Shown here piece by piece: positions 38,855 to 47,975 of a stretch of 64,000 nt of DNA. The translations under genes and the position numbers were made by a program. The stretch covers positions 868,001-932,000 of the forward strand of contig NZ_MTQL01000006.1 of the NCBI RefSeq assembly GCF_001984125.1, read 5' to 3'. This DNA is from Leifsonia sp. ALI-44-B. GTDB lineage: Bacteria; Actinomycetota; Actinomycetes; Actinomycetales; Microbacteriaceae. Within the stretch, counting starts at the first letter, position 1, and each line of letters starts with the position of its first letter. A model generated the notes under the pieces. The model had not been told where the DNA came from. It did not search any database and saw only the letters and a list, made by a program, of their open reading frames with translations.

Positions 38855-40246
38855 CTAGGCCAGCTCGTTGCCCTCCAGCATCTCGGTGACGAGCGCGGCG
38901 ATGGCCGACCGCTCGGACCGGCTGAGCGTCACGTGCCCGAAGAGACGGTTGCCCTTCAGCGCCTCGATGACCGACGCGACGCCGTCGTGCCGCCCGACCC
39001 GCAGGTTGTCGCGCTGAGCCACGTCGTGCGTCAGCACCACGCGCGAGTTCTGTCCGATGCGGCTGAGCACGGTGAGCAGCACGTTGCGTTCGAGCGACTG
39101 CGCCTCATCCACGATTACGAAGGCATCGTGCAGCGAACGCCCGCGGATGTGCGTGAGCGGCAACACCTCGAGGATGCCTCGCTCCACGACCTCTTCGAGC
39201 ACGTTGTTCGACACCACCGAACCGAGCGTGTCGAACACGGCCTGGCCCCACGGGTTCATCTTCTCGGCCGCGTCGCCCGGCAGGTAGCCGAGCTCCTGAC
39301 CACCCACCGCGTAGAGCGGGCGGAACACCATGATCTTCTTGTGCTGCTGCCGTTCGAGCACGGCTTCGAGGCCCGCGCACAGGGCGAGCGCCGACTTCCC
39401 CGTCCCCGCTCGACCTCCCAGGCTGACGATGCCGACCTCCGGGTCGAGCAGCAGGTCGATGGCGAGACGCTGTTCGGCCGAGCGCCCGTGCAGCCCGAAG
39501 ACGTCGCGGTCGCCGCGCACGAGCTTGAACTCGCGGCGTCCGGTGACACGGCCGAGAGCCGAGCCGCGCTCCGAGTGGATGACGAGACCCGTGTTCACGG
39601 GCAACTCCTCGACCTGCCGCGACAGCCCCACCTCGGTTTCATAGAGGTCGCTCATCTCGTTGGCGCTGAGTGAGACATCCGCCATGCCCGTGTAGCCGGA
39701 GTCGACGGCCTGCTCGGCGCGATACTCCTCGGCCGCCAGGCCCACCGACGCGGCCTTCACGCGAAGGGGCAGATCTTTCGAAACCACCGTGACGTCGAGC
39801 CCGTCACCGCGCAGATTCATGGCGACGGCCAGGATGCGCGAGTCGTTGTCGTTCAGCTGCAAACCGCTCGGCAGCACCTGCATGTTCGAGTGGTTCAGCT
39901 CGACGCGCAGGGTTCCCCCCTCGTCGCTGACCGACACCGGGAAGTCGAGCCGCTCGTGTTTCACGCGCAGCTCGTCGAGGATGCGCAGCGCCTGCCGGGC
40001 GAAGTAGCCGATCTCGGGGTCGTTGCGTTTGCCCTCGAGCTCGGAGACGACGATCACCGGGATGACGACGGCGTGTTCGGCGAACCGGAACAGCGCCTTC
40101 GGATCGGACAGCAGGACCGACGTGTCGAGAACATAGGTCTTCTCGGCGGTTTTGGCGCCGCGGGGACGCCTGCGCGAAGCGGCGGGGCTCTCCTGGCCCG
40201 CCGTCTCGGTGGTGCTCAGAATGTCTTGGGTTTCGTGCGCGGCCAC
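38855..40246 (-). CDS. phoH2: PIN-PhoH fusion ATPase (PhoH2 type)
   Basis: 463 residues. The start is taken as the GTG at 40244-40246, five bases after GGGAG; another GTG four codons upstream is possible. Residues about 25-160 form a PIN ribonuclease domain ([48 protein letters not shown]). Residues about 240-463 form the PhoH ATPase with Walker [14 protein letters not shown] and Walker [14 protein letters not shown]. PhoH2 proteins act as ATP-driven RNA helicase/RNases. Monocistronic. Confidence 0.94.
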   Translation of the reverse strand: MAAHETQDILSTTETAGQESPAASRRRPRGAKTAEKTYVLDTSVLLSDPKALFRFAEHAVVIPVIVVSELEGKRNDPEIGYFARQALRILDELRVKHERLDFPVSVSDEGGTLRVELNHSNMQVLPSGLQLNDNDSRILAVAMNLRGDGLDVTVVSKDLPLRVKAASVGLAAEEYRAEQAVDSGYTGMADVSLSANEMSDLYETEVGLSRQVEELPVNTGLVIHSERGSALGRVTGRREFKLVRGDRDVFGLHGRSAEQRLAIDLLLDPEVGIVSLGGRAGTGKSALALCAGLEAVLERQQHKKIMVFRPLYAVGGQELGYLPGDAAEKMNPWGQAVFDTLGSVVSNNVLEEVVERGILEVLPLTHIRGRSLHDAFVIVDEAQSLERNVLLTVLSRIGQNSRVVLTHDVAQRDNLRVGRHDGVASVIEALKGNRLFGHVTLSRSERSAIAALVTEMLEGNELA

Positions 40247-40421
40247 AACCACTCCCACCCCGGGCGGCGAGCGCCCGGATCTCTTTTCGAGTCGGCCACG
40301 AAGCGGTTACGGGTCGAACTTATGTGGCCGTCTCGACCGGGCCCCATGCCCGATGAGTATGAAACTACGCGGTTGTAATTCGGTTGGCAAGACTCTTGCG
40401 TGGCAGCAGGTTTCCGTCAGA

Positions 40422-41036
40422 TTAACGTTTGGAGACGGGCGGCAGAATGACCTCTACCTGGGCCCGGATCTGGGCGACGAGGCTCTCGACGCTGCTGGTT
40501 GCATTGGGGGTCGCGGCGAGCGTCGTGAACATGATCGCCGAGACGACTTGGGCGCGCGTCACTGCGTCGTCGGGTGTGACGGAGGCGAGACGGGTGAGCA
40601 CGGCGGCAACGGCTTCGGCGGTGGCCAGGGAGTAACCCACGGCATCCCGATGGTGTGGTTCGTCGTGGTCGCCGAAGACGATCTCGCGCAGGTAGGTGCG
40701 GCCATTGTCGACCTGGGTGCGATTGCATTCGACGACGGGCGTGAGGATCGCCATGATCGCGTCGAGGGGGTCGTCGAGCGAGGATGCTTCGGCCGTGCCC
40801 CGCTTGAGGGCGTCGGCGTAGGCGGAGTTCTGCACGAGCAGCAACAGCTCGCCCTTGCTCTTGGCGTAGAGGAACAGTGTGCCCGTGCCGATATCGGCCG
40901 CGTCGGCGATCTGTTGAGTCGTCACGTCATCGATGCCGTGCTGCGAGAAAAGCTCACGTGCGGCGGCCGTGATGCGGTCGAGTTTGTCCTGCTTGTTGCG
41001 CTCGCGCCGGCCGGGCGCCGAAGAAGTGGTGGGCAT
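40422..41036 (-). CDS. TetR family transcriptional regulator
   Basis: 204 residues from the ATG at 41034-41036. N-terminal helix-turn-helix: KLDRITAAARELFSQHGIDD, VTTQQIADAADIGTGTLFLY. The C-terminal ligand domain is not assignable. It is divergent from the SDR and quinone-reductase-like genes, with palindromic repeats between, so it very probably represses them and itself. Confidence 0.93.
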   Translation of the reverse strand: MPTTSSAPGRRERNKQDKLDRITAAARELFSQHGIDDVTTQQIADAADIGTGTLFLYAKSKGELLLLVQNSAYADALKRGTAEASSLDDPLDAIMAILTPVVECNRTQVDNGRTYLREIVFGDHDEPHHRDAVGYSLATAEAVAAVLTRLASVTPDDAVTRAQVVSAIMFTTLAATPNATSSVESLVAQIRAQVEVILPPVSKR

Positions 41037-41059
41037 ATCCGTCCTCGAGGGGTAGAGTA

Positions 41060-41103
41060 TGAGCGTACTCACTTTTGAGCGCACTCAGAAACGGGTGCAC
41101 TCA
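41060..41103. promoter_or_regulatory. Operator array for the TetR regulator
   Basis: TGAGCGTACTCA (41060-41071), TGAGCGCACTCA (41076-41087) and a half-matching cGGGTGCACTCA (41092-41103) are spaced exactly 16 bases apart in the divergent promoter. Two near-perfect TGAG-N4-CTCA palindromes and a third half site suit co-operative binding of TetR dimers. Confidence 0.75.
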
Positions 41104-41168
41104 GATCGCTCGTCATCATTCTCGCACGCGGATGTCCCGCATCCGTGTCTCTTCAGAAAGTGAACCCC

Positions 41169-41882
41169 ATGCCCACTCTCACCGACGCCATCGTCCTCGT
41201 CACCGGAGCCAACGGGGGCATCGGCACGCAATTCGTGCACCAGGCCCTCGCCCGCGGCGCCGCGAAGGTCTACGCCAGCGCCCGCACGCCACAGACATGG
41301 GATGACGAGCGCATCGTCCCCCTCCCCCTCGACATCACCGACGAAGCGTCCATCCGTGCGGCCGTCGCGACGGCGGGCGACATCACCGTTCTGATCAACA
41401 ACGCCGGAGCGAACCCCCCGAGCGCCAGCCTGCTCGACATCAGCGAAGAAGACATCCGTCTCAACATGGAGACGAACTTCGTCGGGCCCGTTCTGCTGGC
41501 CCGCGCCTTCGCCCCCACCCTCGTCGCCGCGCCCTCGGCCGTCCTCGTCGACGTGCACTCGGTGGCGAGCTGGTACGCCTTCGGCGGCGTGTACAGCGCC
41601 TCGAAAGCCGCCCTCTGGTCGGCTACCAACTCCCTGCGCCTCGAGCTCGATCCGCAGGGCGTGCATGTGGTCGGCGTGCACATGGGTTATGTCGACACCG
41701 CCATGGCCGCACACGCCGACGGGCCGAAGCTCACCCCGAACGAGCTCGTCGATGCCGTCTTCGCCGCGGTCGAGGCGGGCGCCTACGAGGTCATCGGCGA
41801 CGAGCTGACGGCCGGTGTCAGGGCCGCCCTGAGTGCACCGCTCGAGGCGCTCTACCCCGAACTCGGCACGCACGGCGCCTGA
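41169..41882 (+). CDS. Short-chain dehydrogenase/reductase
   Basis: 237 residues from the ATG at 41169; an upstream in-frame ATG at 41145 is less likely. Rossmann motif VTGANGGIGTQF near residue 12, NNAGAN near 80, active-site YSASKAA near 140, with a serine about 13 residues before. Substrate unknown. Probably co-transcribed with the next gene and repressed by the divergent TetR, which suggests a role in handling reactive carbonyl or quinone compounds (inference). Confidence 0.93.
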   Translation: MPTLTDAIVLVTGANGGIGTQFVHQALARGAAKVYASARTPQTWDDERIVPLPLDITDEASIRAAVATAGDITVLINNAGANPPSASLLDISEEDIRLNMETNFVGPVLLARAFAPTLVAAPSAVLVDVHSVASWYAFGGVYSASKAALWSATNSLRLELDPQGVHVVGVHMGYVDTAMAAHADGPKLTPNELVDAVFAAVEAGAYEVIGDELTAGVRAALSAPLEALYPELGTHGA

Positions 41883-41915
41883 ACCCCACCCGATCACACA
41901 GACAGGAGACCCACC

Positions 41916-42911
41916 ATGAGAGCGTTCCTCTTCGACGACTACAACCAGCCCCTCCGCGAAGCCGCCGTGCCCGAACCGGTCGTCGGCGACCACGACGTTC
42001 TGGTGCGCGTGCGTGCCGCGGGCGTCAACCACCTCGACGAGAAGCTGCGAACCGGCGAGTTCCGACAGATCCTCCCCTACCCGGTGCCTCTCGCGCTCGG
42101 CCACGACGTCGCCGGCACCGTCATCCGCACGGGTTCACAGGTGCGCAACTTCGCCCCGGGCGACGAGATCTTCGCGCGACCCCGCGACCATCGCATCGGC
42201 ACATTCGCCGAACGCATCGCCATCGACGAAACGGATGTCGCACACCGACCGACCTCCCTCTCCGTCGTCGAGGCGGCCTCACTCCCCCTCGTCGCCCTGA
42301 CGGCCTGGCAGGCACTCGTCGAACGCGGCCGCGTCACACCCGGACAGAAGGTCCTGATCCACGCGGGCGCGGGGGCGGTCGGCTCGGTTGCGATCCAACT
42401 GGCCAAGCACCTCGGGGCGCAGGTCGCCACCACCGCCTCGGCCGCCAACGCGGAGCTCGTGCGCGGGCTCGGCGCCGATACCGTCATCGACTACCGCAGC
42501 GACGACTTCGAGCAGCAGCTCTCGGGCTATGACCTCGTGCTCGACAGCGTGGGCGGCGAGACGCTCGAGAGGTCGCTGCGCGTTCTCGCGCCGAGCGGTC
42601 TCGCCATCGGCATCTCGGGCCCGCCCACACCGGCGTTCGCGAAGCAGGCCGGGCTCAACCCGGTCGTGCGGCTCGCCATTGCCGGCCTGAGCGGCAAGAT
42701 CCGTCGCCAGGCTGCCAAGGCGGGCGTCGACTACGAGTTCCTGTTCATGTCGGCGAGCGGCAGCCAGCTCGCCGACATCGCGAAGCTCGTGGATGCCGGA
42801 GCCATCCGCCCCCTCGTCGGTGCGACATTCCCGTTCGACGACACCCCCGAGGCGCTCCGTCAGGTTGCGGCGGGACAGGTTCGCGGCAAAGCCGTCGTCA
42901 CGATGCCGTAG
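41916..42911 (+). CDS. NADP-dependent quinone-oxidoreductase-like (zinc-free MDR) protein
   Basis: 331 residues. Medium-chain dehydrogenase fold: VRVRAAGVNHLDEKLRTGEF and LGHDVAGTVIRTG in the catalytic domain, nucleotide-binding LIHAGAGAVGSVAIQLAKHL near residue 150. No structural zinc cysteines, as in the QOR/zeta-crystallin group. ATG after GGAGACCCACC. 33 bases after the SDR gene. Confidence 0.93.
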   Translation: MRAFLFDDYNQPLREAAVPEPVVGDHDVLVRVRAAGVNHLDEKLRTGEFRQILPYPVPLALGHDVAGTVIRTGSQVRNFAPGDEIFARPRDHRIGTFAERIAIDETDVAHRPTSLSVVEAASLPLVALTAWQALVERGRVTPGQKVLIHAGAGAVGSVAIQLAKHLGAQVATTASAANAELVRGLGADTVIDYRSDDFEQQLSGYDLVLDSVGGETLERSLRVLAPSGLAIGISGPPTPAFAKQAGLNPVVRLAIAGLSGKIRRQAAKAGVDYEFLFMSASGSQLADIAKLVDAGAIRPLVGATFPFDDTPEALRQVAAGQVRGKAVVTMP

Positions 42912-42917
42912 CGCGCC

Positions 42918-44054
42918 TCAGTACGTGACGGCCGTGCCGAACGACACGAACGCGTCGCGCAGCATGGTCAAGGTCTCGTCGGTCGTGCCGGCGTGGCACG
43001 AGATGCGCACGCTCCCCTGGCGCACGGTCGCGGTGAGCCCGTGGTTGTGCAGGCTGGCCGTCAGCGGGTTGAGCTGGTCGTCCTCCAGGTCGAGGACCAC
43101 CATTCCCGCGCGCTCGTGTTCGGCGCGCGACGACGCCACGGCCACGCCGAACTCGTCGGCCAGGTCGATGACCTGCGCGGTGCGTTCGGCGACGAGCGCG
43201 CTGACCTGGGGCACACCCACGGCGGCGAGATCTTCGAGCGCAGCCGCGAAGCGGGACTCGGCAACCTTGTCGGCATTGGTGGTCTGAAAAGCGCGCGCCG
43301 CCGAAGCGGGTTCGGACACGGCATCCCACCCGCCGGCCGTCGGGTCGTCCTCCTCGATGCCCGTCCAGCCCGAGAACACGGGCACGAGCTCGTGGATGGC
43401 GCGATCGCTGAGTGCCAGGAAACCCGTGCCCCAGCCGGCGCGCATCCACTTCTGGCCGCCCGTCGTCACGACATCCGCGACCTCGTAGGGGGCGTCGACG
43501 ACCCCGAAACCCTGGATGGCGTCGACGATGAGCAAACGGTCGTCGCCGATGACCTGGCGGATGCCCTCGATGTCCGAGAGATACCCGGTGCGCGAGTCGA
43601 CGAGGCTCACGGCCACGGCGACGGTCTGGTCCGTGAGCTGCTCGCGGATGCGCGCGGGCGTGACGCGTCCACCGTCGGTCTCGAGCCACGTCGGCTCGAG
43701 CACGTGCATGTTCTCGGCCGCGCGCTGAACCGCGAACGTGAGGCTTGGAAACTCGTGGGGTGAGAGCAGGATGCCGCCCGTCAGACCGAACATGACGTGC
43801 ATGAGGCCCGTCGAGGTGTTCGGCTGCGTCACGATGTTCGAGGCGGGAAAACCCGTCATGACTGAGACGGCCTCGTGAAAGCGGGTGCCGGCGTCGAGGA
43901 GGGGTTCGAGGCTGCCGTGCCGCGCGCGACCCAACACCTCGGCTTGCAGCATCATTTCGGAACGCACGGCCTCGGACAGCGGCCCGATGCGGCCGTAGTC
44001 GAGGTAGCCGGGCTCTTCGCCGAATCCGGCGAGGTAGTCGTCGATGCTGCTCAC
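42918..44054 (-). CDS. Class V aminotransferase-fold PLP protein
   Basis: 378 residues from a GTG at 44052-44054. Aminotransferase class V fold, with ADVVTTGGQKWMRAGWGTGF near residue 200 holding the PLP lysine and LLIVDAIQGFGVVD the cofactor aspartate. TQPNTSTGLMHVMFGL near 70 binds the phosphate. The best fit is the isopenicillin-N-epimerase/cysteine-desulfurase-like branch, but there is no conserved desulfurase cysteine loop, so another beta-elimination or epimerisation reaction is likely. Convergent with the quinone-reductase gene (6 bases). Confidence 0.85.
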   Translation of the reverse strand: MSSIDDYLAGFGEEPGYLDYGRIGPLSEAVRSEMMLQAEVLGRARHGSLEPLLDAGTRFHEAVSVMTGFPASNIVTQPNTSTGLMHVMFGLTGGILLSPHEFPSLTFAVQRAAENMHVLEPTWLETDGGRVTPARIREQLTDQTVAVAVSLVDSRTGYLSDIEGIRQVIGDDRLLIVDAIQGFGVVDAPYEVADVVTTGGQKWMRAGWGTGFLALSDRAIHELVPVFSGWTGIEEDDPTAGGWDAVSEPASAARAFQTTNADKVAESRFAAALEDLAAVGVPQVSALVAERTAQVIDLADEFGVAVASSRAEHERAGMVVLDLEDDQLNPLTASLHNHGLTATVRQGSVRISCHAGTTDETLTMLRDAFVSFGTAVTY

Positions 44055-44151
44055 GCGCGTGCTCCTTGCTGTGGGTGTGAGTCAATCCTGCCGTAGCCGT
44101 GAGGATGCCTCGAACCGGGTAGTAGCCGGGCAGCCGCCGGGTAGCTGCCTC

Positions 44152-44937
44152 TCAGCCGCCGTAACGCCGGTGGCGCCGCGTGTAATCGCGCATCGCGCGC
44201 AGGAAATCGACCTCTCGCAGGTCGGGCCCGAGCGCCTCGACGAAGTAAAACTCGCTGTGCGCGCTCTGCCACAGCATGAAGTCGCTCAACCGCTGCTCGC
44301 CCGACGTGCGGATGACGAGGTCAGGGTCGGGCTGCCCACCCGTGTAGAGGTGCTCGCCGATCAGGTCGGGGGTCAGCAACTCGGCGAGCTCCTCGAGCGC
44401 GCCGCCCTGCAGGTGGTGGTTCTCGACGATGCGGCGCATGGCATCGACGATCTCGGTGCGGCCGCCATAGCCCACCGCGAGGTTGACGTGCAGGCCCTTC
44501 TTCTGGGCCGTGCGGCGTTCGGCGGCTTCGAGCGCTGCGATCAGCGGCTCGGGCAGGCCCGCATTCGAACCCACGTGTTTCACGCGCCAATCGCGGTAGT
44601 GCGAGAGATCTTCGGCGAGATCGGCGATGATCTCGACGAGGGCGTTCAGCTCGTCGCTCGAGCGGTTGGTGAGGTTGTCGCTCGACAGCAGGTAGAGCGT
44701 GACGACCTTGACGCCGATGTCGTCACACCACTCGAGGAACTCGCGCATCTTGGCGGCGCCCGCTCGGTGACCGTGCGCGGCTGTCTCGTAGCCGAGCTGC
44801 TTCGCCCAGCGCCGGTTGCCGTCGATGATCATGGCAACGTGCTCGGGCGGCTGATGCCCGACCAGATCCTTGCGCAGGCGCTTCTGGTACAGGTTGTACA
44901 GGAGTCCCGGGCGGGGCCGATTCTCTCCAGTTTTCAC
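44152..44937 (-). CDS. uppS: Isoprenyl (undecaprenyl-type) diphosphate synthase
   Basis: Z-type prenyltransferase that extends farnesyl diphosphate to the lipid carrier for cell-wall synthesis. 261 residues. Catalytic Asp39 in VAMIIDGNRRWAKQLG, HGHRAGAAKMREF, VVTLYLLSSDNLTNRSSDEL, and the C-terminal DLVIRTSGEQRLSDFMLWQ and EFYFVEALGPDLREVDF. Product chain length cannot be read from the sequence; actinobacteria have more than one such enzyme. Confidence 0.96.
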   Translation of the reverse strand: MKTGENRPRPGLLYNLYQKRLRKDLVGHQPPEHVAMIIDGNRRWAKQLGYETAAHGHRAGAAKMREFLEWCDDIGVKVVTLYLLSSDNLTNRSSDELNALVEIIADLAEDLSHYRDWRVKHVGSNAGLPEPLIAALEAAERRTAQKKGLHVNLAVGYGGRTEIVDAMRRIVENHHLQGGALEELAELLTPDLIGEHLYTGGQPDPDLVIRTSGEQRLSDFMLWQSAHSEFYFVEALGPDLREVDFLRAMRDYTRRHRRYGG

Positions 44938-45006
44938 AACGCTACGTTAGTGCACGATCCCGTGAGAGTCCGCTCACCGGAATACGACCTGTCGTAGTCT
45001 GACGGT

Positions 45007-45831
45007 ATGTCTCAGGAGAACACCCCGCACCGCCCGCATCCCGAGCACCCGGGCGATCCCATCGAAGACACGCGCGACCGGCTCGAGCATCCCGTATCGG
45101 CCGCTGACCAGGCTGTCGCGCACGATGACGCCAGTGGCCCCGAGCTGCCCAACCTGCCGCTCATCGACGCCTCGCCGGCCGACGCCGCCGAGGTCAAACC
45201 GACGTGGCGCGGATGGCTGCACGCGGGCATGCTGCCCGTCTCCCTCGTCGCCGGCATCGTGCTCATCAGCGTGGCCCAGGGCGCGCCGGCCAAGTGGAGC
45301 TCGGCCGTGTTCATGGTGTCGTCGCTGCTGCTCTTCGGCAACTCGGCGCTCTACCACCGCTTCAATTGGAAGCCGCGCGCCAAGATCATCCTGAAGCGCA
45401 TCGACCACGCCAACATCTTCCTGCTGATCGCGGGCAGTTACACGCCCATCGCCGTGCTCGCGCTGCCGCCCGCCAAGGGCACGCTGCTGCTCAGCCTGGT
45501 GTGGGGCGGCACGGTGCTGGGAATCGCCTTCCGAGTGTTCTGGATCGGCGCGCCGCGGTGGCTGTACGTGTTCCTCTACCTGGCGCTCGGGTGGGCCGCC
45601 GTCATGTACCTCGGCGACATCCTGGAGTCGAACGCCCTCACGATGATCCTGGTCATCGTGGGCGGGTTGTTCTACACGGGCGGGGCGATCATGTATGCGA
45701 TGAAGCGGCCGAATCCGTGGCCGGGGCACTTCGGTTTCCACGAGCTGTTCCACCTGTGCACCGTGCTGGCGTTCATGTGCCACTGGGTGGCCATTCTGCT
45801 GCTCGTCGTGGACCCGACCTATAACGCCTAA
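45007..45831 (+). CDS. trhA: Hemolysin III / TrhA family membrane protein
   Basis: 274 residues with a 65-residue polar leader and then seven membrane helices. PAQR/hemolysin-III motifs: LLLFGNSALYHRFNW near residue 115, KRIDHANIFLLIAGSYTP near 135, and FHELFHLCTVLAFMCHWVAI near 245. The conserved histidines bind metal in the family. Proposed roles include membrane energetics and lipid homeostasis; no haemolytic role should be assumed. Divergent from uppS. Confidence 0.92.
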   Translation: MSQENTPHRPHPEHPGDPIEDTRDRLEHPVSAADQAVAHDDASGPELPNLPLIDASPADAAEVKPTWRGWLHAGMLPVSLVAGIVLISVAQGAPAKWSSAVFMVSSLLLFGNSALYHRFNWKPRAKIILKRIDHANIFLLIAGSYTPIAVLALPPAKGTLLLSLVWGGTVLGIAFRVFWIGAPRWLYVFLYLALGWAAVMYLGDILESNALTMILVIVGGLFYTGGAIMYAMKRPNPWPGHFGFHELFHLCTVLAFMCHWVAILLLVVDPTYNA

Positions 45832-45840
45832 ACCGCGCTC

Positions 45841-45869
45841 GACCCGGCCACGATTGTCTGAGCCGGGTC
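45841..45869. terminator. Hairpin between convergent genes
   Basis: GACCCGGC (45841-45848) pairs perfectly with GCCGGGTC (45862-45869). It lies just past the hemolysin-III gene stop and before the convergent small membrane gene. Confidence 0.6.
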
Positions 45870-45921
45870 AGCGGCGCTACCGCTCAACGATCGCGTGAGT
45901 GCCGAGCGAGTGCGATGCCGT

Positions 45922-46296
45922 TCAGCGGGTGCGCGGGTCAGTGAACCGGTCGTCGTCGGCCTCGCCGGTGGGGCGGCCGCCGTTCTCGTCGCTCGCGTGC
46001 GACCGCTCGTCGGGCGCCACATAGGGCTGCCCCGTGCGCTCGGCCTCCTCGCGCGCGGCGACCTCGTCAGCCAGGCGCTCGGCGATCTCACCGCGATAGG
46101 TGGCACGACGGATGCGGCGCACCATGTCCACGATCAACAGAACGACGACGACAACGACGAGGAACGGCACGAGGAATCCGAAGATGCCGGGCGTGACCTG
46201 GTCGGGGTCGACCTTGAGCGTCGGGGTCGGGCTGGGCGTGGGGCTCACGGCCGCGTAGGCGGCATCCCGGATCGCGGCGGTCAGGGCGTGGGTCAT
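45922..46296 (-). CDS. Hypothetical single-pass protein downstream of mca
   Basis: 124 residues, start overlapping the mca stop (ATGA). A Pro/Thr-rich exterior segment (SPTPSPTPTLKV) precedes one helix (IFGFLVPFLVVVVVVLLIVD), a basic and coiled-coil-like stretch (RLADEVAAREEAERTG) and an acidic tail. A small membrane partner of Mca is common in actinobacteria; its role is unknown. Confidence 0.8.
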   Translation of the reverse strand: MTHALTAAIRDAAYAAVSPTPSPTPTLKVDPDQVTPGIFGFLVPFLVVVVVVLLIVDMVRRIRRATYRGEIAERLADEVAAREEAERTGQPYVAPDERSHASDENGGRPTGEADDDRFTDPRTR

Positions 46297-47159
46297 TCGG
46301 TGTCCTCGATTCCGGTGAACAGGTCGGTTTCGGAGTCGAGGGTCTCGACATCCGACCAGACGAGTTCGAAGTCTTCATACGGCCAGGCGGTCCGCTGCAG
46401 GTCGTTCGACCAGAAGAAGAAGTTGCTGTCGGGCGAGACCTGGCAGGCGTGCGAGCGCAGGGCCTGGTCGCGCACCTCGAAGAAGTCGCCCGCCGGAACG
46501 TGCGTGGTCGACGTGTCGGGGCGGTCCTTCATCCACTCGAGCGTGCCCTGCAGCTCTTCGAGCAGGGGCGACTCGGGGTCGGTGCGGTGCAGCTCGTCGA
46601 CGTTGGCCTTCATGCGCGGGTAGTTGAAGATGCGGTCGTAATAGAGCTTCGTCACCTTCCACGGCTCGCCCAGCTCGGGATAGAGCGTCGGTTCGGCGGC
46701 GGCCTCGATGGCGGCGACCGAGATCTGGTGGGTGCGAATGTGGTCGGGATGCGGGTAGCCGCCGTTCTCGTCATAGGTCACGAGAACCTGCGGCTTGAAC
46801 TCCCGGATCAGCTTGACGAGCGGCTGGCGCGAGATCTCGAGCGGGATGCTGGCAAACGAGTTCGCGGGCAGCGAGCCGTCTTCACGAGCCATCCCGGAGT
46901 CGACGTAGCCGAGCCAGCGGTGTTGCGCGCCGAGGGCCTGCTGCGCGGCCGCCATCTCGAGGCGCCGCAGCCCCGGCAGGTCGCGTTCGGCCATGGCCTG
47001 GCGTTCGAGATTCGGGTTGAGGATGTCTCCCGCCTCGCCTCCCGTGCAGCTGACGATCATCACCTCCCGCCCGAGCGAACGGTAGTAGGCCACAGTCGCA
47101 GCCCCCTTCGACGATTCGTCGTCGGGGTGGGCGTGAACGGTCATCATTCGCAGGGTCAC
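46293..47159 (-). CDS. mca: Mycothiol conjugate amidase
   Basis: Zinc amidase that cleaves mycothiol S-conjugates, sending mercapturate-type adducts out of the cell; it implies a mycothiol-based redox system. 288 residues. Zinc motif MTVHAHPDDESSKGA (His11, Asp14), NGGYPHPDHIRTHQ near residue 140, and SCTGGEAGDILNPNLE near 40. MshB, a paralogue, is shorter and lacks the C-terminal block ending in LVWSDVETLDSE, so Mca is the better call. Confidence 0.94.
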   Translation of the reverse strand: MTLRMMTVHAHPDDESSKGAATVAYYRSLGREVMIVSCTGGEAGDILNPNLERQAMAERDLPGLRRLEMAAAQQALGAQHRWLGYVDSGMAREDGSLPANSFASIPLEISRQPLVKLIREFKPQVLVTYDENGGYPHPDHIRTHQISVAAIEAAAEPTLYPELGEPWKVTKLYYDRIFNYPRMKANVDELHRTDPESPLLEELQGTLEWMKDRPDTSTTHVPAGDFFEVRDQALRSHACQVSPDSNFFFWSNDLQRTAWPYEDFELVWSDVETLDSETDLFTGIEDTE

Positions 47160-47193
47160 GAAGCGGTCTCAACTCTCAGCATTTGGCAATAGC

Positions 47194-47206
47194 CTTGTAG
47201 GACAAG
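47194..47206. promoter_or_regulatory. Palindrome in the mca / DUF4307 divergent promoter
   Basis: CTTGT-AGG-ACAAG is a perfect 5+3+5 palindrome in the 78-base gap. Possible operator; no regulator is adjacent. Confidence 0.3.
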
Positions 47207-47237
47207 CGTAATCGTTCCGCGTGTGGAGACTGATCCG

Positions 47238-47900
47238 ATGTCACAAGTTGAGGGCCCGTCCGGCCGTCGTCCCGGTCAGGGGCGCCAGGGTTCGGGCAGT
47301 GGTACTCCCGCGACGGGTTCGCGTTCCTCCGACATCCCCGTCGATGCCGCTGAGAGCGGCTCGGTCAGAAGCGGTGTGACCGGAAGCAGTGTGACCGGAA
47401 GCAGTTCGGTCAGAAACAGTTTGGTCGTCGAGGACGATGTCGCGGCCGAGGACGGTGCCTTCGGCGCTGAACGACCGAGACTTCCCGAGCCCGTCGTAGC
47501 CGCCGGCAACGAGTCGATTGCCGAGCGCTATGGCCGCGGTCGCCGCACTCGCTCTCGCGAGAAGACCGTGCTGGCGATCTTCGGCGGACTCATCGTCGTC
47601 GTGTTCGCAGCCTGGGTGCTGTGGGCGGGGCTCGATGGCAACGCGCCGGCGCTCGAGGCCCGCGACATCGGGCACAAGGTGGTCGACGAGCACCAGGTGC
47701 AGGTCACGTTCGAGGTCACGGCCGAGCCCGGCACGCCCATCAACTGCGTCGCTCAAGCCCTCAACGAGGAGTTCGCTCCCGTGGGTTGGAAGGTGCTCGA
47801 GATTCCGGCATCCGAGCAGCGCACGCGCCAATTCACGACGGATGTCTTGACGACAGAACTCGGCAACACCGGGTTGATCTACCGTTGTTGGCTCGCCTAG
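47238..47900 (+). CDS. DUF4307-type membrane-anchored protein
   Basis: 220 residues from the ATG at 47238; a GTG five codons earlier is also in frame. A disordered N-terminus includes two copies of a 15-bp unit (47374-47403, encoding repeats of VTGSS). One membrane helix follows (TVLAIFGGLIVVVFAAWVLW, near 115-135). The extracytoplasmic domain, about 80 residues, resembles DUF4307: VQVTFEVTAEPGTPINCVAQ, WKVLEIPASEQRTRQF. Neighbour of mca and greA in related genomes. Function unknown. Confidence 0.82.
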   Translation: MSQVEGPSGRRPGQGRQGSGSGTPATGSRSSDIPVDAAESGSVRSGVTGSSVTGSSSVRNSLVVEDDVAAEDGAFGAERPRLPEPVVAAGNESIAERYGRGRRTRSREKTVLAIFGGLIVVVFAAWVLWAGLDGNAPALEARDIGHKVVDEHQVQVTFEVTAEPGTPINCVAQALNEEFAPVGWKVLEIPASEQRTRQFTTDVLTTELGNTGLIYRCWLA

Positions 47901-47930
47901 ACTGACCAGCTAATACGTTTTGACTTCCAG

Positions 47931-47952
47931 CGCCCCGGCCTTCGTCGGGGCG
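47931..47952 (+). terminator. Hairpin between DUF4307 gene and greA
   Basis: CGCCCCG / CGGGGCG, 7-bp perfect stem with an 8-base loop, followed by TTCGTT. It lies 24 bases before the greA start, so it either ends the upstream transcript or tunes greA. Confidence 0.65.
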
Positions 47953-47975
47953 TTCGTTACTGTTAGGAGTTCCTC

